Source: Ktedonobacter sp.
GTDB taxonomy: Bacteria; Chloroflexota; Ktedonobacteria; Ktedonobacterales; Ktedonobacteraceae
Direction: 5' to 3'
DNA: 6,349 nt
Assembly (NCBI GenBank): GCA_003450555.1
Contig: DMFQ01000289.1
Location: 13,517 to 19,865 of the forward strand
The translations under genes were made by a program, and so were the position numbers. Below, piece by piece: positions 1 through 5,243 of this stretch. The notes under the pieces were generated by a model. It saw only the letters and a list, made by a program, of their open reading frames with translations. It had not been told where the DNA came from and made no database searches. The stretch's first letter is position 1. Every line of letters starts with the position of its first letter.

Positions 1-90
1 ATTACCTATGATGGGGAGTCGACGTGGCTGGAGGGGCTGACCCTGATTGGCTTATACGCGATTATCGCAGTTGCATTCTGGTGGGGGTAG
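1..90 (+). CDS. cax: Ca2+/H+ antiporter (CAX family), C-terminal end only
   Basis: Frame 1 is open from the window edge to a TAG at 88-90 and encodes the last 29 residues of a protein. It begins with YDGESTWLEG and ends in a hydrophobic stretch (LIGLYAIIAVAFWWG). A conserved DGES-x-WLEG turn followed by one final membrane helix and an immediate stop is how cation/proton antiporters of the CaCA superfamily (CAX/ChaA type) end. Such proteins sit in the inner membrane and export Ca2+ in exchange for protons. The start and most of the gene lie outside the window, so substrate and completeness cannot be judged. Identity rests on this short but characteristic tail. Confidence 0.72.
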   Translation: MTYDGESTWLEGLTLIGLYAIIAVAFWWG

Positions 91-100
91 GTGGTGTGGT

Positions 101-130
101 TTGTCGGCCTATCCTTTGGGATACAATAAT
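101..130 (+). promoter_or_regulatory. Weak candidate promoter for ppk2
   Basis: TTGTCG at 101-106 could serve as a -35 element. It has two overlapping -10 options: TACAAT at 122-127 (15-base spacing, short) or AATAAT at 125-130 (18-base spacing). It lies 84 bases or more before the ppk2 start, in the only intergenic space available. The spacer contains a small perfect hairpin (TATCC 110-114, GGATA 119-123). Neither arrangement is close to consensus at both elements, so this is tentative. Confidence 0.3.
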
Positions 131-174
131 AATGAGAGAACAAATGTATTGTGTATGCAAGCAGGATGGCCTGT

Positions 175-193
175 TTTAGCATACAAGGCTAAA
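175..193 (+). other. Small hairpin in ppk2 leader, just upstream of the RBS
   Basis: TTTAGC (175-180) and GCTAAA (188-193) form a perfect 6-bp inverted repeat around a 7-base loop. It ends only a few bases before the GAGAAAGGA ribosome binding site (197-205) of ppk2. It is not followed by a T-run, so it is not a terminator. It could modestly affect access to the ribosome binding site, act as a protein-binding dyad, or be chance. Confidence 0.35.
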
Positions 194-213
194 CGTGAGA
201 AAGGATAGCAGCA

Positions 214-1050
214 ATGGGGACAGACCTCTTATGGAAAGTTAGGGAAGGCGCGAGCGTTAAATTAAAGGATTACGATCCAAGTTACGTGGAAAAGGGGATC
301 GAGCGAGCTACCGCGGAGAGCGAGCTGTTGAAGCTGGGTGATGAACTGAGCGAATTGCAGGATCTGTTGGCGGCAGCGCAACATCAGAGTTTTCTGATGA
401 TCTTGCAGGGAATGGACACAAGCGGTAAGGATGGCACGATTCGCCATGTCTTTGCTCGCGTTAATCCCCAGGGCTGCAATGTGCATTCGTTCAAAGCGCC
501 AACTGAAGAGGAATTGGCACACGATTTTCTTTGGCGTATTCACAAGGCCACGCCTGGCAAAGGTTACTTGAGTATCTTCAATCGTTCTCAATATGAAGAT
601 GTGTTGATTGTTCGTGTACACAATCTTGTACCGGAGGATGTCTGGAGTCGTCGTTACAAAGAGATTAATAACTTTGAGAAATTGCTCACCAATGGCGGTA
701 CGATCATTCTCAAATTCTTTCTACACATCAGCTATGACGAACAGGAACGCCGCCTGCTGGATCGCGAGCAGGATAAGGATAAGGCCTGGAAAGTTGCGGC
801 GGGCGATTGGATTGAACGACAATACTGGGACGATTATCAGAAGGCATATGAAGATCTACTCGACAAGTGCTCTACCGACGAGGCGCCCTGGTATATCGTA
901 CCAGCGAACCACAAGTGGTATAGAAATTTAGCTGTAGCGCATGTGCTGGTGGAGACGATGCGCAGGTACAAAGATGAATGGAAGACGCAGCTGGAGGAAC
1001 GTGGACGGAAGGAGCTTGAAGCTTTGAAGAAAATAAAAGGGGCAAAATAG
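214..1050 (+). CDS. ppk2: Polyphosphate kinase 2 family protein, probably class III (polyP:AMP/ADP phosphotransferase)
   Basis: The 278-residue product transfers phosphate from inorganic polyphosphate to nucleotides in the cytoplasm. A P-loop of the PPK2 form, GMDTSGKDG, lies at residues 66-74. The Walker-B-like segment FNRSQYEDVL is at 122-131, the basic lid region (LDREQDKDKAWK) at 182-193, and the conserved C-terminal APWYIVPANHKWYRN at 224-238. A roughly 280-residue single domain with YED after FNRS is the form I associate with class III enzymes, which phosphorylate both AMP and ADP; the class call is inference from motif memory. The ATG at 214 is preceded by GAGAAAGGA (197-205) with 8 bases of spacing. 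The charged C-terminal tail (from about 252, rich in Lys, Arg and Glu) is likely helical. The gene stands alone after cax, and a 216-base gap follows. No frame or motif defects were seen. Confidence 0.93.
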   Translation: MGTDLLWKVREGASVKLKDYDPSYVEKGIERATAESELLKLGDELSELQDLLAAAQHQSFLMILQGMDTSGKDGTIRHVFARVNPQGCNVHSFKAPTEEELAHDFLWRIHKATPGKGYLSIFNRSQYEDVLIVRVHNLVPEDVWSRRYKEINNFEKLLTNGGTIILKFFLHISYDEQERRLLDREQDKDKAWKVAAGDWIERQYWDDYQKAYEDLLDKCSTDEAPWYIVPANHKWYRNLAVAHVLVETMRRYKDEWKTQLEERGRKELEALKKIKGAK

Positions 1051-1131
1051 ATGAACATGAAAAATGAAATGCGTGAGCATAAAGCTGGGAACAATGCATA
1101 CATATGGATTGTTTTTATCTATGAAAGCTAG
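1051..1131 (+). CDS. Possible 26-residue small ORF directly after ppk2
   Basis: An ATG at 1051 follows the ppk2 TAG with no gap, and the frame stays open for 26 codons to a TAG at 1129-1131. AAAGGGG at 1036-1042, within the ppk2 coding end, gives a fitting ribosome binding site with 8 bases of spacing. The peptide has a charged first half (MNMKNEMREHK) and a hydrophobic aromatic second half (AYIWIVFIY), a pattern compatible with a tiny membrane-associated peptide. Start codons also recur at residues 3 and 7. I recognise no family. AT-rich intergenic DNA gives short ORFs by chance, so this rests mainly on the tight coupling and the ribosome binding site. Confidence 0.25.
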   Translation: MNMKNEMREHKAGNNAYIWIVFIYES

Positions 1132-1254
1132 TGAGAAGCCACAGCAAGAAAAAGATATCCTATCCATTCGTGAAATATTGTAACGTCTGTATATTGTGTC
1201 ATTATTATTCATTGCCAGGCGGGATTCCCTCGCGTGTCAAGTGTTTTTACATGT

Positions 1255-1259
1255 AAGGA
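1255..1259 (+). promoter_or_regulatory. Ribosome binding site fixing the msrB start
   Basis: AAGGA lies 7 bases before ATG 1267. The alternative GTG at 1234 has no purine-rich site at a suitable distance, and this site would then lie within its coding frame. It supports the 136-residue MsrB. Confidence 0.7.
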
Positions 1260-1266
1260 ACGTGTT

Positions 1267-1677
1267 ATGAACGATCTAAGAAACCAACCTGAATCGTATT
1301 GGAAAGAGAGACTGACGCCGGAGCAGTACAAGGTTTGCCGGCAGAAGGGGACGGAACGGGCCTTTACGGGTGCGCTGTACAATAATCATGAAAAGGGTAT
1401 GTACACGTGTGTTGCCTGTGGGCAAACGCTGTTTTCCTCGGACACAAAATTTGAATCGGGAACGGGATGGCCAAGTTTTGACGATCCCATTAACCGGGAG
1501 CATGTCGAACTGCACGAGGACAATTCGTTCTTTATGAAACGAACCGAGGTGCTCTGTAAGAATTGTGGTTCGCACCTGGGTCACCTCTTTAATGATGGCC
1601 CGCGAGAGACAACCGGCATGCGCTATTGTATCAATTCAGCTGCGCTGCAATTTCAACCACAAGAAGATAACAAATAA
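1267..1677 (+). CDS. msrB: Peptide-methionine (R)-S-oxide reductase MsrB
   Basis: A 136-residue cytoplasmic enzyme that reduces the R epimer of methionine sulfoxide in proteins, normally recycled by thioredoxin. Visible MsrB features are the zinc cysteine pairs CVAC (C48, C51) and CKNC (C97, C100), the core [11 protein letters not shown] at 61-71, GHLFNDGP at 105-112, and the catalytic RYCIN motif with C121. In many MsrBs the recycling cysteine sits inside the SGxGWPSF loop; here that position is T66. Cys24 ([10 protein letters not shown]) is the only other non-zinc cysteine. I chose ATG 1267, not the in-frame GTG at 1234, because AAGGA at 1255-1259 sits 7 bases before it and the extra 11 residues of the longer version do not resemble the family N-terminus. 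msrA follows after 16 bases. The upstream gap has AT-rich -10-like hexamers (TATATT 1190-1195, TATTAT 1203-1208) but no good -35 partner. Confidence 0.95.
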   Translation: MNDLRNQPESYWKERLTPEQYKVCRQKGTERAFTGALYNNHEKGMYTCVACGQTLFSSDTKFESGTGWPSFDDPINREHVELHEDNSFFMKRTEVLCKNCGSHLGHLFNDGPRETTGMRYCINSAALQFQPQEDNK

Positions 1678-1693
1678 GGAAGTAGAGATTAAC

Positions 1694-2170
1694 ATGCAAA
1701 AGGCTACATTTGGAGCAGGATGTTTTTGGGGCGTAGAGGCCGAGTTTCGCCAGTTGGCATCGGGTATTGTCTCTACAGCTGTCGGCTACGAGGGCGGGAC
1801 GATGAAGAATCCGACCTATCGCGACGTGTGCACCGACAGGACGGGACACGCGGAGGTTGTGGAGGTGGAGTATGATCCAGAGAAGATCACGTACGAGGAT
1901 TTGCTGAAGGTATTCTGGGAAAATCATGATCCCACGACGCTGAACAGGCAAGGCCCGGATGTAGGGAAGCAGTATCGCTCGGTGATCTTCTACCATACGC
2001 CGGAGCAGCAGGCCGCGGCGCTCGCTTCCAAGGAGCGGTTGGAGAAGTCGGGGAGGTACAGACGACCGCTAGTGACAGAGGTTGTGCCCGCCACGGCATT
2101 TTATCCCGCGGAAGATTATCACCAGCAGTACCTGGAGAAGCGTGGGCTTTCCAGCTGTAAGTTTGCGTAA
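1694..2170 (+). CDS. msrA: Peptide-methionine (S)-S-oxide reductase MsrA
   Basis: A 158-residue cytoplasmic enzyme that reduces the S epimer of methionine sulfoxide, complementing MsrB just upstream. The catalytic GCFWG motif is at 9-13 with nucleophile C10. [12 protein letters not shown] at 51-62 carries the conserved active-site glutamate E53, followed by the [19 protein letters not shown] block at 78-96 and YHQQYLEK at 142-149. C155 in the tail GLSSCKFA is in place to act as the recycling cysteine. The length is normal for a single-domain MsrA. The frame is open further upstream into msrB, but ATG 1694 gives the canonical N-terminus, in which GCFWG lies about 9 residues in. AAGGA (1676-1680) overlaps the msrB stop codon and is 13 bases from the start, and a weaker GTAGAG (1682-1687) is closer, so translation is probably coupled to msrB. 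Confidence 0.95.
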   Translation: MQKATFGAGCFWGVEAEFRQLASGIVSTAVGYEGGTMKNPTYRDVCTDRTGHAEVVEVEYDPEKITYEDLLKVFWENHDPTTLNRQGPDVGKQYRSVIFYHTPEQQAAALASKERLEKSGRYRRPLVTEVVPATAFYPAEDYHQQYLEKRGLSSCKFA

Positions 2171-2183
2171 GACGCCATTCATT

Positions 2184-2236
2184 GGCACCCGGGTGCGGGG
2201 ATCGACTCGGCACCCGGGCGCACATGAAGTGCGCCC
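2184..2236. terminator. Overlapping GC-rich hairpins in the convergent msrA / lipoprotein gap
   Basis: The 71-base gap between the two converging stop codons holds several competing structures. GCACCCGGGTGC (2185-2196) is a perfect 12-base palindrome. CCCGGGTGC (2188-2196) pairs with GCACCCGGG (2210-2218), making a 9-bp stem with a 13-base loop. GGGCGCAC (2216-2223) pairs with GTGCGCCC (2229-2236), making an 8-bp stem with a 5-base loop. The two larger stems share bases 2216-2218, so they cannot both fully form. GGCACCCGGG also occurs as a direct repeat (2184-2193, 2209-2218). Position and stability suggest a bidirectional terminator, but neither strand shows a solid T-run after the stem, so classic intrinsic termination is uncertain. 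Confidence 0.6.
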
Positions 2237-2241
2237 ATACG

Positions 2242-3114
2242 TTATTTCGTTACATCTCCACAGACGATTGCGTCGGCACCTGCTTGATTCATAACATCGG
2301 TGCTGTAATGGACGTTTACATACCAGCCTGTGGCCGGAATGGCTGAGACGTTGCCGATGAAGGTGGTCATATTGACGTTGCCTGAAGCATCTGCTACCAC
2401 ATTCGGCAATTGATGGACGAGATTGCCTTGTTTTGCGCAACTGCCCGCGTTGATCTGGGCTGGATGAGTACTGCCTGGCTGCAAACCGGTCAGCTTAAGG
2501 TTGACCGTCAGTTGCTCGCCGCGCAGTGTAAGTTGGACAGCCCCACTGGCCGCCTGATCCCGCTCCGTGCTGGTGGTCATATTCACCGCGACCGACTTTG
2601 CCGCTGCCGGGTTGATGATATCTCCGCAGGTGATGGGCAAGGATTGGGCGTCCGTTGTGACATACGGGCCATTGTGAACGTAAATGAGCCAACCGGTGGC
2701 GGGAATGCCGTCCGTAATGTTTTTAATGGTGGAGGTCGCGGTGGCATTGCCGGTCGCATCCGCGATAATGTACTGAAGGGGATAGATCAATCTACCGGGG
2801 ATGGTGCAACTGCCACCGTGGATATGGTCCGGGTGAATGCTGTGAGGCACCAGCCCGGTGATAGACAACTTGACGGTGAGCGACTTACTCACCGGATCCC
2901 ATGTCAGCTCTGCTCTGCCGTAGGGAGCATGTTTGAGTACTCCATAACCAATAGCGCTAATGCTGGCTGTGCTCTGTGTGGGCGCAGTTGGTGTTGAGGA
3001 GGTGGTGGTAACGGAAGCGTTTCCTCCTGCACAGGCTGCCAGGAGCAAAGTGAGTGCAATGCCAATGGGAGCCAGCGTGTAGATTTTTCGGATTATGAAG
3101 TACGGTGTAAGCAT
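2242..3114 (-). CDS. Lipoprotein with two tandem CHRD-like repeats
   Basis: The 290-residue product has a short basic N-terminus and a hydrophobic signal (about 12-27) ending in the lipobox LAAC, with C28 predicted as the lipidated residue. A Ser/Thr-rich linker (about 33-52) follows. Two homologous repeats come next, about 66-165 and 191-287. They share a G-x-(A/V)-x-L-x-(W/L) start, LTVxLxxTGL, HP-x-x-x-x-x-GSC, (I/V)(I/V)ADAxGN, IPATGWxxxVH and a final CGD. Each repeat has one cysteine pair (C103/C163 and C226/C285), possibly a disulfide. The HPDHIHGGSC motif and overall pattern resemble bacterial CHRD-domain proteins; the molecular function is unknown. I chose the ATG at 3114 because AGAAGGA (3127-3121) sits 6 bases before it; the in-frame ATG at 3135 has no such site. 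It lies 23 nt after htpG and is probably co-transcribed. Confidence 0.8.
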   Translation of the reverse strand: MLTPYFIIRKIYTLAPIGIALTLLLAACAGGNASVTTTSSTPTAPTQSTASISAIGYGVLKHAPYGRAELTWDPVSKSLTVKLSITGLVPHSIHPDHIHGGSCTIPGRLIYPLQYIIADATGNATATSTIKNITDGIPATGWLIYVHNGPYVTTDAQSLPITCGDIINPAAAKSVAVNMTTSTERDQAASGAVQLTLRGEQLTVNLKLTGLQPGSTHPAQINAGSCAKQGNLVHQLPNVVADASGNVNMTTFIGNVSAIPATGWYVNVHYSTDVMNQAGADAIVCGDVTK

Positions 3115-3120
3115 GACATT

Positions 3121-3127
3121 TCCTTCT
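3121..3127 (-). promoter_or_regulatory. Ribosome binding site fixing the lipoprotein start
   Basis: On the minus strand AGAAGGA is followed by 6 bases and then ATG at 3114. It lies inside the seven extra codons that would exist if translation began at 3135, and so favours the 290-residue product, whose signal peptide also looks normal. Confidence 0.7.
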
Positions 3128-3137
3128 AGTAGCATTA

Positions 3138-5018
3138 TTACAACTGGGCTAGCAGCTCGTTCAGCCTATTGACGAAATCTACAGGGTTATCCAGTTTTTC
3201 GCCAGCACTAAGAATTGATTGATCAAAGAGGATGTAGGCCCAGTCTGTGAAGCGCTTCTCATCTTGCCCATCGCGTAACTTGACGATGATTGGATGCTGC
3301 GGATTGATCTCAAGAATAGGCTTGTCTCCTGGGATCTCCTGGCCAGCCGATTTCAAAAGACGTTTCAGGTTGGGATCAATATCGTATTCGCCGACGACGA
3401 GGCAGGCTGGAGATGTCGTGAGGCGCGTTGATGCACGCACATCTTTGACCTTCTCACCAAGTACCTGTTTGAGGCGTTCGAGCAGATCTTTTAGCTCCCC
3501 TTCGGTCTTCTGATGTTCCTCTTTCTCCTGCTCATCTTCAAGTTTGGTGAGGTCAATTTCTCCTCGCGACACAGATTGGAATTGGGTACCGTTAAACTCG
3601 GTGAGTTCCGGCTCCAGTAGGAGATCAACGGCATCGGAGAACAAGAGAACCTCAATACCCTTCTTTTTGAATATCTCAAGAAGCGGGCTGTTTTTGGCTG
3701 CGGCATAGCTATCGGCGGTGATATAGTAAATCTTGTCCTGGCCTTCTTTCATGCGAGCGACGTAATCTTCGAACGAAACATCCTGAGTTTCACTGGCAGA
3801 ATTGGTAGAGGCAAAACGCAGCAGCCTGGTAAGGGTATCATGGTTTGGATGATCTTCCAGGAGACCTTCTTTAAGCGCGCGCCCGAACTCTTGCCAGAAG
3901 GTGGCGTACTTTTCCTTGTTGTTAGTCGCCAGGTCGCTCAGCAGATTGAGCACCTTCTTGACCGCGTTGGAGCGAATAGTGTCGATGATCCTGTTTTGCT
4001 GAAGGAGTTCACGCGAGACATTTAAGGGTAGGTCATTGGAGTCGATCACGCCGCGCACGAAGCGCAGGTAGCCCGGCATGAGTTTCTCGGCGTCGTCCAT
4101 AATGAAGACCCGGCGTACGTAGAGCTTGACGCCGTGGTGACGTTCGCGGTTCCAAAGATCAAAGGGGGCGCGGCTGGGAATGTAGAGCAGCAGGGTATAC
4201 TCGTAATTGCCCTCCATGCGGCTATGCACATAGGCGAGAGGGTCGCTAAAATCGTGCGCGATATGCTTATAGAACTCATTGTACTCCTCCTCGGTGATCT
4301 CGCCTTTAGGGCGAGTCCAGAGGGCGGAGGCACGGTTGACCACTTCGTCTTCGTCCTGCTTGTCTTTGTCCTCGGATTTCATCACAATGGGCAGCATGAT
4401 GTGATCCGAATACTTGCGAATAATGGCTCTCAGGCGCGAACCACTGAGGAGTTCGTCCTCACCTTCGCGCAGGTGGAGGGTAACTTCCGTGCCACGGGCA
4501 GGCTTGTCGACCGTTTCGAGCGTGTACTCTCCCTGCCCATCGGATTCCCACGTCGCTCCTTCTTCAGGGCTATGACTGGCGCGGCGCGTAGTCAGAGTTA
4601 CTCTATCGGCGACAACGAAGGCCGAGTAGAAGCCAACCCCGAACTGGCCGATGAGGCTGGCATCTTTTTGCTGATCCCCGGTGAGCGATTGAAAGAACTC
4701 GTGCGTGCCCGACTTGGCTATGGTACCGATTTGTTCGATAACCTCCGCGCGTGTCATGCCGATGCCATTGTCGGCAACAGTGATGGTGCGAGCCTCTTTA
4801 TCGTAGGAGACCCGTATTTTGAAGTCGGTGTCGTTCTCATAGAGCGTGTCATTTGAGAGGGCTTCGAAACGCAGTTTATCGATGGCGTCTGAAGCGTTTG
4901 AGATCAACTCGCGCAGAAATATTTCTTTGTTGCTATAGAGCGAGTGAATCATCAGGTCAAGCAGTTGCTTCACTTCCGCCTGGAACCCGAGAACTTCTTT
5001 GTGTGTGTCTACTGTCAT
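3138..5018 (-). CDS. htpG: Molecular chaperone HtpG (bacterial Hsp90)
   Basis: A full-length, 626-residue ATP-dependent cytoplasmic chaperone, close to the usual bacterial length. The N-terminal GHKL ATPase domain has [18 protein letters not shown] (28-45, with the Mg/ATP-binding Glu and Asn), DNGIGM (83-88), GTIAKSGT (98-105) and the glycine-rich lid GQFGVGFYS (124-132). The middle domain has [19 protein letters not shown] (323-341), including the catalytic-loop arginine R336. A charged stretch (about 490-510) precedes the C-terminal dimerisation domain. There is no long eukaryote-type acidic linker and no MEEVD tail, as expected for bacteria. A strong Shine-Dalgarno (5038-5032) lies 13 bases upstream, rather far. 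No CIRCE element was seen. It is transcribed divergently from the hydrolase gene and leads into the lipoprotein gene. Confidence 0.98.
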   Translation of the reverse strand: MTVDTHKEVLGFQAEVKQLLDLMIHSLYSNKEIFLRELISNASDAIDKLRFEALSNDTLYENDTDFKIRVSYDKEARTITVADNGIGMTRAEVIEQIGTIAKSGTHEFFQSLTGDQQKDASLIGQFGVGFYSAFVVADRVTLTTRRASHSPEEGATWESDGQGEYTLETVDKPARGTEVTLHLREGEDELLSGSRLRAIIRKYSDHIMLPIVMKSEDKDKQDEDEVVNRASALWTRPKGEITEEEYNEFYKHIAHDFSDPLAYVHSRMEGNYEYTLLLYIPSRAPFDLWNRERHHGVKLYVRRVFIMDDAEKLMPGYLRFVRGVIDSNDLPLNVSRELLQQNRIIDTIRSNAVKKVLNLLSDLATNNKEKYATFWQEFGRALKEGLLEDHPNHDTLTRLLRFASTNSASETQDVSFEDYVARMKEGQDKIYYITADSYAAAKNSPLLEIFKKKGIEVLLFSDAVDLLLEPELTEFNGTQFQSVSRGEIDLTKLEDEQEKEEHQKTEGELKDLLERLKQVLGEKVKDVRASTRLTTSPACLVVGEYDIDPNLKRLLKSAGQEIPGDKPILEINPQHPIIVKLRDGQDEKRFTDWAYILFDQSILSAGEKLDNPVDFVNRLNELLAQL

Positions 5019-5031
5019 ATACGTTGTTTAT

Positions 5032-5038
5032 TCCTCCT
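5032..5038 (-). promoter_or_regulatory. Strong but distant Shine-Dalgarno for htpG
   Basis: On the minus strand AGGAGGA is followed by 13 bases before ATG 5018, longer than the usual 5-9. No alternative ATG, GTG or TTG lies between them at better spacing, and the family N-terminus fits the ATG at 5018. Confidence 0.65.
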
Positions 5039-5101
5039 CTACGTTGTGAGACAGTGATGATTTTTGGGCATTCCTGAATTTCAAGGATTGCTGTGGGTTT
5101 C

Positions 5102-5130
5102 ACTGTATCAAAATATTGCTGTTTTGACAA
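5102..5130 (-). promoter_or_regulatory. Candidate housekeeping promoter of htpG
   Basis: Reading the minus strand, TTGTCA (5130-5125, five of six matches to TTGACA) is followed after 17 bases by TACAGT (5107-5102, four of six matches to TATAAT). Transcription would begin near 5095, leaving a leader of about 75 nt before htpG. This is the best sigma-A-type pairing I found on this strand of the divergent region. Confidence 0.5.
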
Positions 5131-5170
5131 CAGGTAAAATGCATTTCACACGAATGATGTGTAACATCCC

Positions 5171-5210
5171 TTGCATTTGGTAGAAATCTTGGGTATACTC
5201 TCCCTATAAT
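5171..5210 (+). promoter_or_regulatory. Candidate promoter(s) of the cysteine hydrolase gene
   Basis: Two -10 boxes lie close together: TATACT at 5194-5199, spaced 17 bases from a poor -35 (TTGCAT, 5171-5176), and a perfect TATAAT at 5205-5210 without a recognisable -35. With either box, transcription starts in or just before the dyad at 5211-5229. The weak -35 elements suggest low basal strength or activator help. Confidence 0.5.
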
Positions 5211-5229
5211 TAGTGTACATATTACACTA
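5211..5229 (+). promoter_or_regulatory. Operator-like perfect inverted repeat over the predicted start of transcription
   Basis: TAGTGTA (5211-5217), five spacer bases, then TACACTA (5223-5229) form a perfect 7+7 dyad. It starts immediately after the TATAAT box and ends about 14 bases before the hydrolase start codon. A 19-base AT-rich dyad at this place is typical of a repressor operator (GntR/YtrA, PadR or TetR-type sites have comparable geometry). The regulator is not encoded in the window. A leader hairpin is possible but would be weak given the AT content. Confidence 0.55.
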
Positions 5230-5243
5230 TTAAGAGGGAGAAC

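Noticed and set aside
1069..1080. ATGC-GTGA-GCAT mini-hairpin after ppk2
   Set aside because: Only a 4-bp stem with no T-run; too weak to call a ppk2 terminator.
1234..1266. Longer msrB starting at GTG 1234
   Set aside because: No suitably placed ribosome binding site; AAGGA at 1255-1259 fits ATG 1267 and the extra residues do not look like MsrB.
1565..1693. Upstream extension of the msrA reading frame into msrB
   Set aside because: It overlaps the conserved MsrB catalytic region in another frame; the normal MsrA N-terminus begins at 1694.
2410..2997. 195-codon plus-strand ORF opposite the lipoprotein gene
   Set aside because: Antisense to a gene with a signal peptide, internal repeats and a good ribosome binding site; the product looks compositionally random.
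3115..3135. Lipoprotein start at ATG 3135
   Set aside because: The added seven codons contain the ribosome binding site for ATG 3114 and would put an acidic residue at the front of the signal peptide.
4134..4856. 240-codon plus-strand ORF opposite htpG
   Set aside because: It lies entirely inside the unmistakable htpG gene on the other strand and shows no recognisable motif; it is a shadow frame.
5060..5085. Sigma-32-like boxes (CTTGAAA ... CCCAAAAAT) upstream of htpG on the minus strand
   Set aside because: The spacing (10) is shorter than usual and the -10 match is poor; a sigma-32 system is also not expected in the suspected lineage.
5124..5129. Perfect TTGACA on the plus strand in the divergent region
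   Set aside because: No acceptable -10 box lies 16-18 bases downstream; the same bases serve the better minus-strand promoter.
5148..5162. ACAC-N7-GTGT inverted repeat upstream of the hydrolase promoter, considered as a second operator
   Set aside because: Only four matched bases per arm and arm order opposite to the 5211-5229 dyad; likely chance.
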